Source: a virus | IMG/VR virus record: IMGVR_UViG_3300020394_001804 | Coordinates: 1 to 33,191 of that record | Strand: one strand, 5' to 3' | DNA length: 33,191 nucleotides | Made by a program: the position numbers and the translations under genes | Shown here: piece by piece, positions 8,189 through 17,436 of the stretch | Position numbering within the stretch: position 1 is the stretch's first letter | Layout of the letters: every line of letters starts with the position of its first letter | The notes under the pieces: generated by a model | What the model was told of the DNA's origin: nothing | Seen by the model: only the letters and a program-made list of their open reading frames with translations | Database searches by the model: none

Positions 8189-11100
8189 GCAAGTGCTAAT
8201 ACTCTTAGATTTTTAATATTTGGAACATAAGCTTGATTTGTGCTTGTTCCAATAATTTTAATTCTAAAATTATTAAATGTAGGTAATCTGTCAATGGTAA
8301 ACTGCATCTCACTAAATGCTTGAGATCCTGGATTTGGTGTCAACAAATCCTTCTTGTTGAATAATTTATCTGATGATCCATCACTATTGTCAGGATTAAT
8401 AATAACACCAATTCTATCAGGATCCATGTTATTATATCCAGGGAAAGGTGTAAATACAGTTTCAGCAAGTGATTTATCTTGATTTACCGCATACAGCACT
8501 CTTACATCATTAAATTGGTTTACATAGGAGTCAAGAATTACTTTCAATGAAGTTGATGGATTTTCAAGTTTGATAAGTTTTGTGCAGTATATGAATTTTG
8601 ATGGATCATCACTTACATTATTCACTCTTGAATCAGTTGCAAAATTAGTTATAGGTGAATTAATTCTATTACTAATTAATTGAACTGAGGCTTGATCCAA
8701 ATCAATCATTGGTGAAACCTTTGAATTAGATGTGGACAAGTTGACATTCATGGATAGTGATTTAGATCCAGGAAGTCCACTTAGATAAGTTGTTTCATTA
8801 ATTTTTGAAGCAACAATTCTTGTTGATGTGAAATAATTTGTTGCATTTAGAGTAATTTCTTCAAATCCTTGATCAACATATGATGATTCAGTACCATCAA
8901 TACTACTACCACTAACAGTCCTCATGGATGCTGTGATATTAGTCTGAGTTGGAGTAATTAGATTAACTTTTGGAATAGCAATCTCAAAGGGAATATTATA
9001 AGTTGCTTTTCCATTAACACCTCCAACTGATTTAGTTTCACTAAATTTAAGAGCAGAAAGTGTGCCAGACCCTGATCTGTCAGTGCCATCAGTATTCATA
9101 CCAACTTTTATGTGATATGAATCAAGTGTGATTGGATTGCTTACTGTGGCATCACTAAGGGTATGAGTTTTATTAACCCTTCTTAGTGATACACCACCAA
9201 TCTCATATTTGAACACTGCATCATTTGCAGCATGGGATTGTGCTTTAGTATTGTCAACACCTCTAGTAATACTTGTAAGAGTTGAACCAGAGGTGCCTGT
9301 ATAAGAAATAATTTCATTTCCAATCTTAATATATCCAGGATTAGTAGCACTAACATCAATATTTTCAAACATAGTAAATATTCCGACAGGAGAAACACTA
9401 ATTGCATCACCACCACTTGATGTGTTTGGATAAGCAACTGTAAGTTTAGATGGATCAGTATCAGATTCAATATCTCTTAATGTTACTTTTCCTGACCCAT
9501 GCATACCATGATTTCTGTGGAATATCTTCATATGATTTCCATCAGAAATTTCAGTGATAGGTGAAAGTGGAACAAGATTTCCTCCCACATTACCATTGAG
9601 AGATGTATCACCAACACCAACACCATCAAAGAATAAGAAATTATTTGCTGTGGTATTAAACTCTCCTTGAACATCTGTAATTCTCAATTCATTATCACCA
9701 AGCACGTTTGCAACACTGAATCTAATCCCTGAACCAAGATTGTCTGCACCAATAGTTGTAGGTGTCAATTCATCACCTATTTGATATCCAACTCCACCAT
9801 TACTAATAGTAGCAGCAACAGCAACACCATTTATTACTGTGATATTTGCAGTTGCATTTTTTCCAGTGCCAGTGAGTGATGTCAATGAAACATCCTCAAA
9901 TAATTCACCTCCAATAAATGGTGTGTATCCAATACCAGCGTTGGTGATTGTTAAATCACTGGTAACTGAAGAACCCAGGGATATCAATTTACCACTTGCT
10001 ACAACTGAACTAAGTGAGTCTTTTTGGGTTATTGTGACACCTGGTTCCAAACCAATATTTCCAGCCAGAGTGCTTCCTAATCCAACCCTCACTTCATTTC
10101 TTATAATTTCAACAGCATCTTTACTAATTAATTCTTCTTTCTGTGGAAGATTTTGGTTAAAGAATTGTACATTTCCATTAGAAACAAAGTCAGCTCTGTA
10201 AAGTGTAAATTTCAAATCTTCATATTGACTTGGAGTCCATGTTGATCCACTTTGTGATTTGAAGAGTGACCCAAGAAGTGGCTGAGTTGATACTAAAGTT
10301 TGTGCAGATTCTTCATTATTAATGGTTGTCACATCAATCTCACCCAATCTTGAAATCCATACTCTGTAATCAGTTACATTGGCAAGTAAAACTACAGCAT
10401 ATTCCCTTTCTGCTGAGAGGTAAATTGGATAATCAAATTTTACTTTTGTTGCTACTGTACCATCATTTGATGTTCGAATTTTAGGATTAAGGGGTGTTCC
10501 TGGATCAAGAACAACTAATGATCCTGCTATTCTCTTGGTAACAGGAAGTCCAAGTTCTACCTCTCTTATTTCAACTTCTACTGGTCCATCAAAATCAATA
10601 GATTGGAAGAATATATCAATACTTGTGACAAAGATACCCTCTTTATCATCCACATCAAATGTCTGAGCAAGAGGATCTCTTACATTTCCTGTCAAATCAC
10701 CACCACTATCAATAGTAATTGGTTCTGATATTTCTAAGTCTGAGGCAGTATCTCTTACTGTGTTTCTTGTCTCTTCAAAACTATCATCAATAGTTGCAAC
10801 AGCATTTCTAAGTGCAAGAGTGACCTCTTGAGTTTGATCAAGATCACCTTGTGAATAGAAAATTTCCTCTGCAGCAGTGTTGAATAATCCTTCTACTTTG
10901 CTATTTGTTGGACTACTTGTAAGTCTAAAAGTATTTCTTCCAGTGTCAAAAGCAGGAAGAGATGTATCAGCAGACGTATCTGGAACTCTATAAGAACCAA
11001 TAATCACACCTATTTGATCAGTGATCAATCTTATATCACTCACTCTTGCTTGAGCACCACTTGTTTGACCTACGAGGTTCATTCCTTTGACTACGTTACC

Positions 11101-14100
11101 ACCTGTTTCTGGAAAATTTTCATCTGCAAGATTTTTTGTGTCAATATTCAAAATAGTTGATGACTCTGAATATGTTGTAGGAATAGTATTATCTCTATTA
11201 TATGGATTTTGTGTGAAAATATCAGTTGGATTATCTCTGTCCCCATATCTGTGATTGGACTGACAAAGAACAAATACTATTTCATTATTTGACAAAGTAT
11301 CAGTATTTGCTGTGGTAAGGTTCACTGCACCCCTTACTTGCTCTCCCACCTCAAATGTTCCAGACACCATTTCAATTTCAAGTAGTTTAGGAGTGCAGAA
11401 TCTTGAAATATCAATATTATCAAAGAAAGGATAAACTCTAGTTAAGGATTTCATCCCCTTAGCATTAAACTCAATATTTCTTGATCTCATTTTATGGACG
11501 ATTTCTCGTCTTACAACTCTATTACCAAATGAACTAGTTGGTCTGGGGAATACTTCTCTTACAGTATTCTGTGTACCTCTTCTTCTTTGTGAAAGCTCAA
11601 CACCAACTTCAGTTCTTGTTGTAACTTGTAAACTTCTTCTAGGTGTGGTTTCAACTTGGAAAGTACTTGGTACAACTCCATTTCTTCTATCAAGGGCACC
11701 CTGATCAAATCTCTCTACGAATTGTTCAGCAGTTCCTTGTACAAAACCACCACCATCCTGTCTCTCTCGTACATCTTGTGATAAATTAACATCAACATCA
11801 ACACCAGTGGTTTCCCATGCTCCCCAAATGACTGGACTTACCCCTGATCTTGTTCCATCAGCATTATCTTGTAACTCAACTTGTAGTGCGGAGGCAACAC
11901 CCTCCAATGAACCCATCATCACAATATCATTTACTTCCAGTTCATTGACTTGAATCCAAACATCTGCTGTTGGATCAAGTGATATTGTACCTTGATAGAA
12001 TCTTACAAGAAATGGTGTAACACTTTCAGTCCTGGTTGCATAGGATTGTTTTAACCATTCAACTTCACTATAGTTAAGTGAAATAATATTAGAAACATCA
12101 CCATCATTTTTGATATTTCTAGCAATATTATCACCTAAAATATTTGCATATCTTGGATCATTTGCGAATTTCACTGTACCAATACCAGAAATTGCATCAG
12201 TGCCAAGTTGAAGATTGATAGCAGTGCAGTAATGAGCTGGTCTTAGAGTGTTATTTGCTCTATCAATGCTATTTCTTATTCCTGTTTCTGAATCTTGCCC
12301 CTTTCTATCAGCAAAATTATCAGTGAAAAATCCATTTTTAAACCTGTCTAAACCATTTGCATCAGGAACAAATTGAGAATTAACATTATTTTCAAGTCTG
12401 CTAAGAGAGGTAAAATATTCAACATTAGCTAATCTTTTTTCAATTCGTCCAATATCATTCATCTGATATCTCTTATGATCAATGAATTCAACTTGCGCTT
12501 GTCTTGCTGTGTAAAGATATGCTGGTAATGATACTTTTGCAATATTCAATGCACCAGGGATATCACCTGGTGGTATTGGAAAGTCAGTAGGAGTTCCTTT
12601 TTTAACTATAAATTCACCATCTTTTGAAAGAAAAATACTGTCTATTCTTGGTAGGTAATATGAATAATCAAGAATAATTGACTCACCATCTGCAACAACA
12701 TCAGCAGAACTGTGATTTCCATCAAGGAATGATCTTCCCAAGAACTCCAGGGGAGATCTAGATCCTTGTGAAACAGAGTAATCATTTACTCTTGGTCTAA
12801 AATCAATAATATCAGTGTGTCTAGTCCCTTCTGTTTCAGATATTTCAGTAGTATAGTTAAAATCATTGTATGAATTCACTGTGGTGATGTCACCCGTATC
12901 AGATGAATTATAATTTGCTTTTAAGAAATATACTTTAATTTTTCTTGTAGGAACTGAAGCCTCTGGTTTTCTTACAATTCTTGAGTAATCATAATGAGTG
13001 TTGAAGAATCCACCATCCAAATTAAAATTGGATGTAATATTCTTACTACCTTTACTCACATCAGCTGCAATGCCACTTATGCCAGAAGACTGGAAATTAA
13101 TTATTTCATTTTCTAAGAATCTTGAATCATTTTCATAAATGAAATCTATTGAAGTTTCAGATCTCCTACCAACATATACAGCCTGAGCACCTGATGTTTG
13201 ACCAATTATATCCTCACCAAGAATTAAGTCATCTGTTTTTGCAGTTGGACCATCCAATGACCCAGCAGTCATATTTGGTGATGTGGGAGTTTCTGATTCA
13301 TTTGCCTCAAATATACCATATATCCATCTCACATCAGGCACATTCAAAGATATGATTCTATCCTGCACTCTTGTTCCATATGGATAGTTTCCAAATGTTA
13401 ATCCATCATTTAAACTTGTAGCGGTAGAACCAGATGCAGATTTTGAGGATTTATCAATAACTAAAGTTGAAGCTGGAACTCTTACTTTAGTTTTAGATTT
13501 AATTTTTGATTTTCTAATAGTTGTAATAAGAAGTGCATCAGGATCATCAATACCACTTAAACCAACAAATCTAAGAGTTTGATTTCCTGAAGCAAATACC
13601 AAATTTTTTGATGTAATTGGTTCAACAGCACCATCAGATCTAGTCAGTGAGTATCTTTCCTCATCAAATGCCAAAAATACTTCATCAGTGCCTGTGCTTA
13701 CTGTAGAACTCTCACCAGAGGTGTTCAGAGTGACATTAAATGATCTTCTTATATCTAAAGTGACATCACTAACATCAATTGACTCAATATTTTTATTTTG
13801 AAGAACACTGTAAAGTGAATTATTACCTGCAGCATTACCAGCAGGTACTTGTTCAACAAAATTAGATTTAAGAATGGTAAAATCTGAAACACTGACTGGA
13901 TCAATATTCAACAATCCACTACAAATTCCTGCTACTGAGGCTACTGTGCTGATTCCAATGGAAGTTGTATTTACTTCAGTAACTCTAGCAAAATTAATGT
14001 CTGATTGACCAGGGACACTAAAACTAACTAAATCACCAATTGTTGTGATCCCAGCAAATGCCAATCCAGGAGATGTCACAATTGACTTAAGTGGACTACC

Positions 14101-15840
14101 AGTTCTAGCTGTAATTGATGCAATCCCAATAACTCTTGCTGAAGTGGGTACAATATCTGCAGTGAATGTTGATCCAACTGCTGTAATACCAAAAACTGAC
14201 TGAACATCTGATATGGTATGTGCTGTAACTGCTACAGATGTTCTAGCATCAGTGCCAATTCCATTGAAAACTAGTTTTTCTCCTACATGAAAATCCCCAC
14301 TCACGCCATATACAGTCATTGCCACACCAACTTCAACAGGATATCTAATGAATCCCGTTGCCCCACTTGATTGACCTTCAACAAATGTAGGTACAGATAA
14401 TGTATGAGGTTCATTCATTCTGACATCTACATATGTCTGAACATCAAATAGTGATAAGTCCCACTTATTCAGATTTAGATTAGACTCATAAGAACCAGAT
14501 TCAAGAGAGAAATCATATACTCTTGCCATTCCAATTTCATTACCTGGTGAAATAAATGATCCAACACCAACTCTTTCATCTCTCAATGAGAGAGTGTAAT
14601 CTGTATTAAATCCAATATTTGGTGATCCATTAACTCTATTGACAGAGAATGTAGGACCAAATCCAAAATTTACACCCTGACTTGTTAATTTTTTAGTTGT
14701 TCTTGGTTTTTCAAAGTCTAAAAACGTTGTTCTAGGTCTGTCAACCTCAAATCCTCTCACATATGCTTTTCCTGGTGAAATTTTATAAACACCAAGATCA
14801 TCACTTGGTACATTACCAAATTCAGTTAGTTGACCAGCATTATAGATACCTCTATTTCCATATCCATTATTTAAACTTTCTCTTACAACAGTCAAAAATT
14901 CCTTTATATAGTAATGACCAGATTCATCGAATGTTCTTCTTGCTAATTCATCCTTTAGATTGTTATTAAAGTGACTATCTTTGTTAATGTGTCTTAAAGT
15001 GCCATTTTTAACTTCAGCAATTTGAACAAAATTCTGGTCATTGAAGTCATCAGGTGCTTTTTTTGCTAAAGTAGCTGTGATTTTAAGTCTATCAGCGCCT
15101 GGAGCGGTATAATTGTTAAATCCTTGAGCATTATCGGTTAAACTTTGATCATTTGCTGAAGAAATCAATTCTTCTTTTACAAAAAATCCAATTCTGTAGC
15201 TTGGTCTGTTGGAATATTGGTCTAAAATCAGTAATTCATCAAAAATATCAACAAAATGCCCTCTTAAAAAGTAAATTCCCTGACTTATTCCAAATGCAGA
15301 CCCAGTTGCAGTGGCATTTTGGGACAAAGTTTGCGCAAAACCCTCTCCTGATGAGATAAATGTGTCTAAAAATGAGATATTTTCATCAGTATTAAGAATT
15401 TCTCCATCAGAAAACTGTTCAATATCAGAATCTGACCCTGATGTGATGTAATTTACATATAATGTGTAATTTTCAAGTTCAGAAACTGTATCTGTGATGT
15501 ATGTAACAACCTTTGCTTTGACACCAGATGATCTTCCAGTGATTTTTTTGCCTACCAACTGATCCAAATAGGCACTTACAGATATACCTGAGTAAGACGA
15601 ATTAATTTGAACAGCATGAAAGGTGCTAAAATAATTTGTTTGCCCAGGAATTACCTTTGCACCCTCTTTAAAAAAGTGATTACCAAGATTTTCAACCTGA
15701 TCCTGCAGAATTGACTGCAGATTATTCAGTTCTCTAGCTTGAACTGGGTAGGCTGGTTTGAAAAGTACTTTGTAATAGTTGCTTTGCGGGTCAAAATCAT
15801 CAAAGTAAGGAGCAACATTAAGGTTAGTTTCCTGTGGCAT
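8185..15840 (-). CDS. Giant DUF4815-type baseplate/tail structural protein
   Basis: The protein is 2551 residues. The N-terminus NVAPYFDDFDPQSNYYKVLF, then QARELNNLQSILQDQ and FFKEGAKVIPG, is the hallmark of the DUF4815 family of phage structural proteins. More family blocks follow: YQMNDIGRIEKRLANVEYFT (about 1125-1145), VIWGAWETTGVDVDV (about 1335-1350), MRSRNIEFNAKGMKSLTRVY (about 1445-1465), and DPLAQTFDVDDKEGIFVTSI (about 1718-1738). The C-terminal domain contains YVNQFNDVRVLYAV. Inserted among these are GQTSGA modules, two GxGY repeats (about 1965-2025) and an RGVDNTKAQSHA module (about 2156-2224). It follows gp8 by 6 bp, the position of T4 genes 9 and 10, so a role at the wedge periphery or as a fibre anchor is inferred. 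I see no sequence match to T4 gp9 or gp10. No catalytic motif is apparent. Confidence 0.85.
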   Translation of the reverse strand: MPQETNLNVAPYFDDFDPQSNYYKVLFKPAYPVQARELNNLQSILQDQVENLGNHFFKEGAKVIPGQTNYFSTFHAVQINSSYSGISVSAYLDQLVGKKITGRSSGVKAKVVTYITDTVSELENYTLYVNYITSGSDSDIEQFSDGEILNTDENISFLDTFISSGEGFAQTLSQNATATGSAFGISQGIYFLRGHFVDIFDELLILDQYSNRPSYRIGFFVKEELISSANDQSLTDNAQGFNNYTAPGADRLKITATLAKKAPDDFNDQNFVQIAEVKNGTLRHINKDSHFNNNLKDELARRTFDESGHYYIKEFLTVVRESLNNGYGNRGIYNAGQLTEFGNVPSDDLGVYKISPGKAYVRGFEVDRPRTTFLDFEKPRTTKKLTSQGVNFGFGPTFSVNRVNGSPNIGFNTDYTLSLRDERVGVGSFISPGNEIGMARVYDFSLESGSYESNLNLNKWDLSLFDVQTYVDVRMNEPHTLSVPTFVEGQSSGATGFIRYPVEVGVAMTVYGVSGDFHVGEKLVFNGIGTDARTSVAVTAHTISDVQSVFGITAVGSTFTADIVPTSARVIGIASITARTGSPLKSIVTSPGLAFAGITTIGDLVSFSVPGQSDINFARVTEVNTTSIGISTVASVAGICSGLLNIDPVSVSDFTILKSNFVEQVPAGNAAGNNSLYSVLQNKNIESIDVSDVTLDIRRSFNVTLNTSGESSTVSTGTDEVFLAFDEERYSLTRSDGAVEPITSKNLVFASGNQTLRFVGLSGIDDPDALLITTIRKSKIKSKTKVRVPASTLVIDKSSKSASGSTATSLNDGLTFGNYPYGTRVQDRIISLNVPDVRWIYGIFEANESETPTSPNMTAGSLDGPTAKTDDLILGEDIIGQTSGAQAVYVGRRSETSIDFIYENDSRFLENEIINFQSSGISGIAADVSKGSKNITSNFNLDGGFFNTHYDYSRIVRKPEASVPTRKIKVYFLKANYNSSDTGDITTVNSYNDFNYTTEISETEGTRHTDIIDFRPRVNDYSVSQGSRSPLEFLGRSFLDGNHSSADVVADGESIILDYSYYLPRIDSIFLSKDGEFIVKKGTPTDFPIPPGDIPGALNIAKVSLPAYLYTARQAQVEFIDHKRYQMNDIGRIEKRLANVEYFTSLSRLENNVNSQFVPDANGLDRFKNGFFTDNFADRKGQDSETGIRNSIDRANNTLRPAHYCTAINLQLGTDAISGIGTVKFANDPRYANILGDNIARNIKNDGDVSNIISLNYSEVEWLKQSYATRTESVTPFLVRFYQGTISLDPTADVWIQVNELEVNDIVMMGSLEGVASALQVELQDNADGTRSGVSPVIWGAWETTGVDVDVNLSQDVRERQDGGGFVQGTAEQFVERFDQGALDRRNGVVPSTFQVETTPRRSLQVTTRTEVGVELSQRRRGTQNTVREVFPRPTSSFGNRVVRREIVHKMRSRNIEFNAKGMKSLTRVYPFFDNIDISRFCTPKLLEIEMVSGTFEVGEQVRGAVNLTTANTDTLSNNEIVFVLCQSNHRYGDRDNPTDIFTQNPYNRDNTIPTTYSESSTILNIDTKNLADENFPETGGNVVKGMNLVGQTSGAQARVSDIRLITDQIGVIIGSYRVPDTSADTSLPAFDTGRNTFRLTSSPTNSKVEGLFNTAAEEIFYSQGDLDQTQEVTLALRNAVATIDDSFEETRNTVRDTASDLEISEPITIDSGGDLTGNVRDPLAQTFDVDDKEGIFVTSIDIFFQSIDFDGPVEVEIREVELGLPVTKRIAGSLVVLDPGTPLNPKIRTSNDGTVATKVKFDYPIYLSAEREYAVVLLANVTDYRVWISRLGEIDVTTINNEESAQTLVSTQPLLGSLFKSQSGSTWTPSQYEDLKFTLYRADFVSNGNVQFFNQNLPQKEELISKDAVEIIRNEVRVGLGSTLAGNIGLEPGVTITQKDSLSSVVASGKLISLGSSVTSDLTITNAGIGYTPFIGGELFEDVSLTSLTGTGKNATANITVINGVAVAATISNGGVGYQIGDELTPTTIGADNLGSGIRFSVANVLGDNELRITDVQGEFNTTANNFLFFDGVGVGDTSLNGNVGGNLVPLSPITEISDGNHMKIFHRNHGMHGSGKVTLRDIESDTDPSKLTVAYPNTSSGGDAISVSPVGIFTMFENIDVSATNPGYIKIGNEIISYTGTSGSTLTSITRGVDNTKAQSHAANDAVFKYEIGGVSLRRVNKTHTLSDATVSNPITLDSYHIKVGMNTDGTDRSGSGTLSALKFSETKSVGGVNGKATYNIPFEIAIPKVNLITPTQTNITASMRTVSGSSIDGTESSYVDQGFEEITLNATNYFTSTRIVASKINETTYLSGLPGSKSLSMNVNLSTSNSKVSPMIDLDQASVQLISNRINSPITNFATDSRVNNVSDDPSKFIYCTKLIKLENPSTSLKVILDSYVNQFNDVRVLYAVNQDKSLAETVFTPFPGYNNMDPDRIGVIINPDNSDGSSDKLFNKKDLLTPNPGSQAFSEMQFTIDRLPTFNNFRIKIIGTSTNQAYVPNIKNLRVLALA

Positions 15841-15846
15841 AATTTT

Positions 15847-17403
15847 TTAGAACTGCAAAATGATTTTGACGTCTTCTTTTTGAGATGATGACCTGGTTAC
15901 TGCTGGTCTATTATCAACATGTATGATATTTCCAGAGTATTTTTCAACTTCAGGGTTAGCAAATCCACTAGTGAACTTCTGACCCAAGTAATAATCTCTA
16001 TTATTTATTACTGTTGATATACCCGTAAATGATGTTTGGATTGATAATGTATTGCCTGAAGTGGGAATAATGTTATAACTTCCACCACTTGTGATTGCTG
16101 GAGTGAATCTTAAGGCAGAAAAACCAAAAGTAGGTGAAGAATTTTGTGTTCCGTTGGTATTAAATCCAGAATTTGACCTATCCTGCCAATATTTCAAGAC
16201 ACCAGTGGTCTGATCATAGGACACAACTCTTCCAACTGCTGTTGATCCAAGACCAACAGTCTGAGTTACTATGCTATCTGCTGTAAATGTGGCACTACTA
16301 TAACCTGTACCAACTAATTTAAGGGCATAAGTAGCACTTCCTTTATCTTGTTCAAAGATTCCAGTTGAATCAAAGACAGTGGGGTTCTCAATCAATCCAA
16401 CTCTTGCAAATTCATTACCAGTGATAAAGTCAGGATTTTCAGTATCATTTTCAAATCTTGCATAAGCAAGAACATTATATGCACCAAGTTCTCTGTAAAT
16501 ATCTTTTCCATGCCCTCCAGGAGGAGGAATAATCACATTAAACACAGGATTAGTAGTACCAGTTGGTATTCCACCTGCTTTAAGATCAAGAGTGCCATAT
16601 GTGTATCCTGTTCCACCATTTGATACAGAAACAGACTCAATTTTAGCATCAGCATTTACCACCACAGTGGCTTTTCCACCAATACCATCACCATTTATTG
16701 GAACATTTGAATATGTTTGTGCGTTTCCAAGTCCAGCACCCCTTTCTCTTATAGTAATAATCTTAATTTGACCACTAACATCAGCATTTTGTCTTACAGC
16801 ATAGTCATCAGTGCTAGTTGACCAATTGCTGGGTACTGGAATATAGTTAGTTGAGTCAAATCTTATCGCTTGACTGGGTTTAATAGTGTAAAGATATTTC
16901 CAAATATACCCATCACCATTACTGCCAGCAGTTCTTGGTTCTAGATCTGTAAAAGTTGGTTCATCAAGGGATGGTCCACCCTCAAAACTATTTTCAGGGT
17001 TTGCATTATTAAACAAACAGATATAAACTCTAAAATCAGAGTTCATAACATAATAATTTGCAGAATATATGTCTGCTGCTCCAGATGGTTGTGATTGATT
17101 GTCAATTGTTATATCATTTCTCCACATGTCATATGTGGTTCCAGACTGCCATGTGTTCTTTCTTACAACCTGAGTAATATCACTGCTATTAATCTTCTTC
17201 ATTGCCAGCATTGTATCCCAATACTGATTAGTTTGATCTAAACTATCCAGTGGAGATGGTGGACTTTGATTCCATGTGCTTTGGTATGAAGCAGGATTAG
17301 GAAGTCCAATAAATGTATAATAAGAATTAGCACTGGATTGAATTCCAGAAACAAAATTCTTAGCATTCAGAATACGAAGTTGATCAGTTATTATCGCAGC
17401 CAT
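15847..17403 (-). CDS. 8: Baseplate wedge subunit gp8 with internal insertion
   Basis: T4 gp8 is a dimeric wedge protein bound to gp7 and gp10. Here the N-terminal third matches in order: YYTFIGLPNPASYQSTWNQS with SPPSPLDSLDQTNQYWDTML, then MWRNDITID, and DGYIWKYLYTIKPSQAIRF with YIPVP (T4: DGYVWEYLFEIPP...). The C-terminus SGNIIHVDNRPAV ending KEDVKIILQF matches T4 MIYMENRPPI ending EEINILFTF. Length is 518 against 334 in T4. The extra residues lie between these two regions (about 205-480) and include a GGTGYTYGTLDL repeat and a GTGYSSATFTADS segment. It is separated from gp7 by 33 bp with a late-promoter-like element, and no Shine-Dalgarno sequence is visible. Confidence 0.92.
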   Translation of the reverse strand: MAAIITDQLRILNAKNFVSGIQSSANSYYTFIGLPNPASYQSTWNQSPPSPLDSLDQTNQYWDTMLAMKKINSSDITQVVRKNTWQSGTTYDMWRNDITIDNQSQPSGAADIYSANYYVMNSDFRVYICLFNNANPENSFEGGPSLDEPTFTDLEPRTAGSNGDGYIWKYLYTIKPSQAIRFDSTNYIPVPSNWSTSTDDYAVRQNADVSGQIKIITIRERGAGLGNAQTYSNVPINGDGIGGKATVVVNADAKIESVSVSNGGTGYTYGTLDLKAGGIPTGTTNPVFNVIIPPPGGHGKDIYRELGAYNVLAYARFENDTENPDFITGNEFARVGLIENPTVFDSTGIFEQDKGSATYALKLVGTGYSSATFTADSIVTQTVGLGSTAVGRVVSYDQTTGVLKYWQDRSNSGFNTNGTQNSSPTFGFSALRFTPAITSGGSYNIIPTSGNTLSIQTSFTGISTVINNRDYYLGQKFTSGFANPEVEKYSGNIIHVDNRPAVTRSSSQKEDVKIILQF

Positions 17404-17421
17404 TTTTTAGGACTTTTTTTT

Positions 17422-17429
17422 TATTTATT
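17422..17429 (-). promoter_or_regulatory. Candidate late promoter upstream of gp8
   Basis: AATAAATA on the minus strand lies in the 33-bp gap after the giant gp7 gene, 18 bases before the gp8 ATG. The following A-run and lack of a Shine-Dalgarno sequence make this a promoter rather than a translation signal, if it functions at all. Confidence 0.4.
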
Positions 17430-17436
17430 AGACTTA

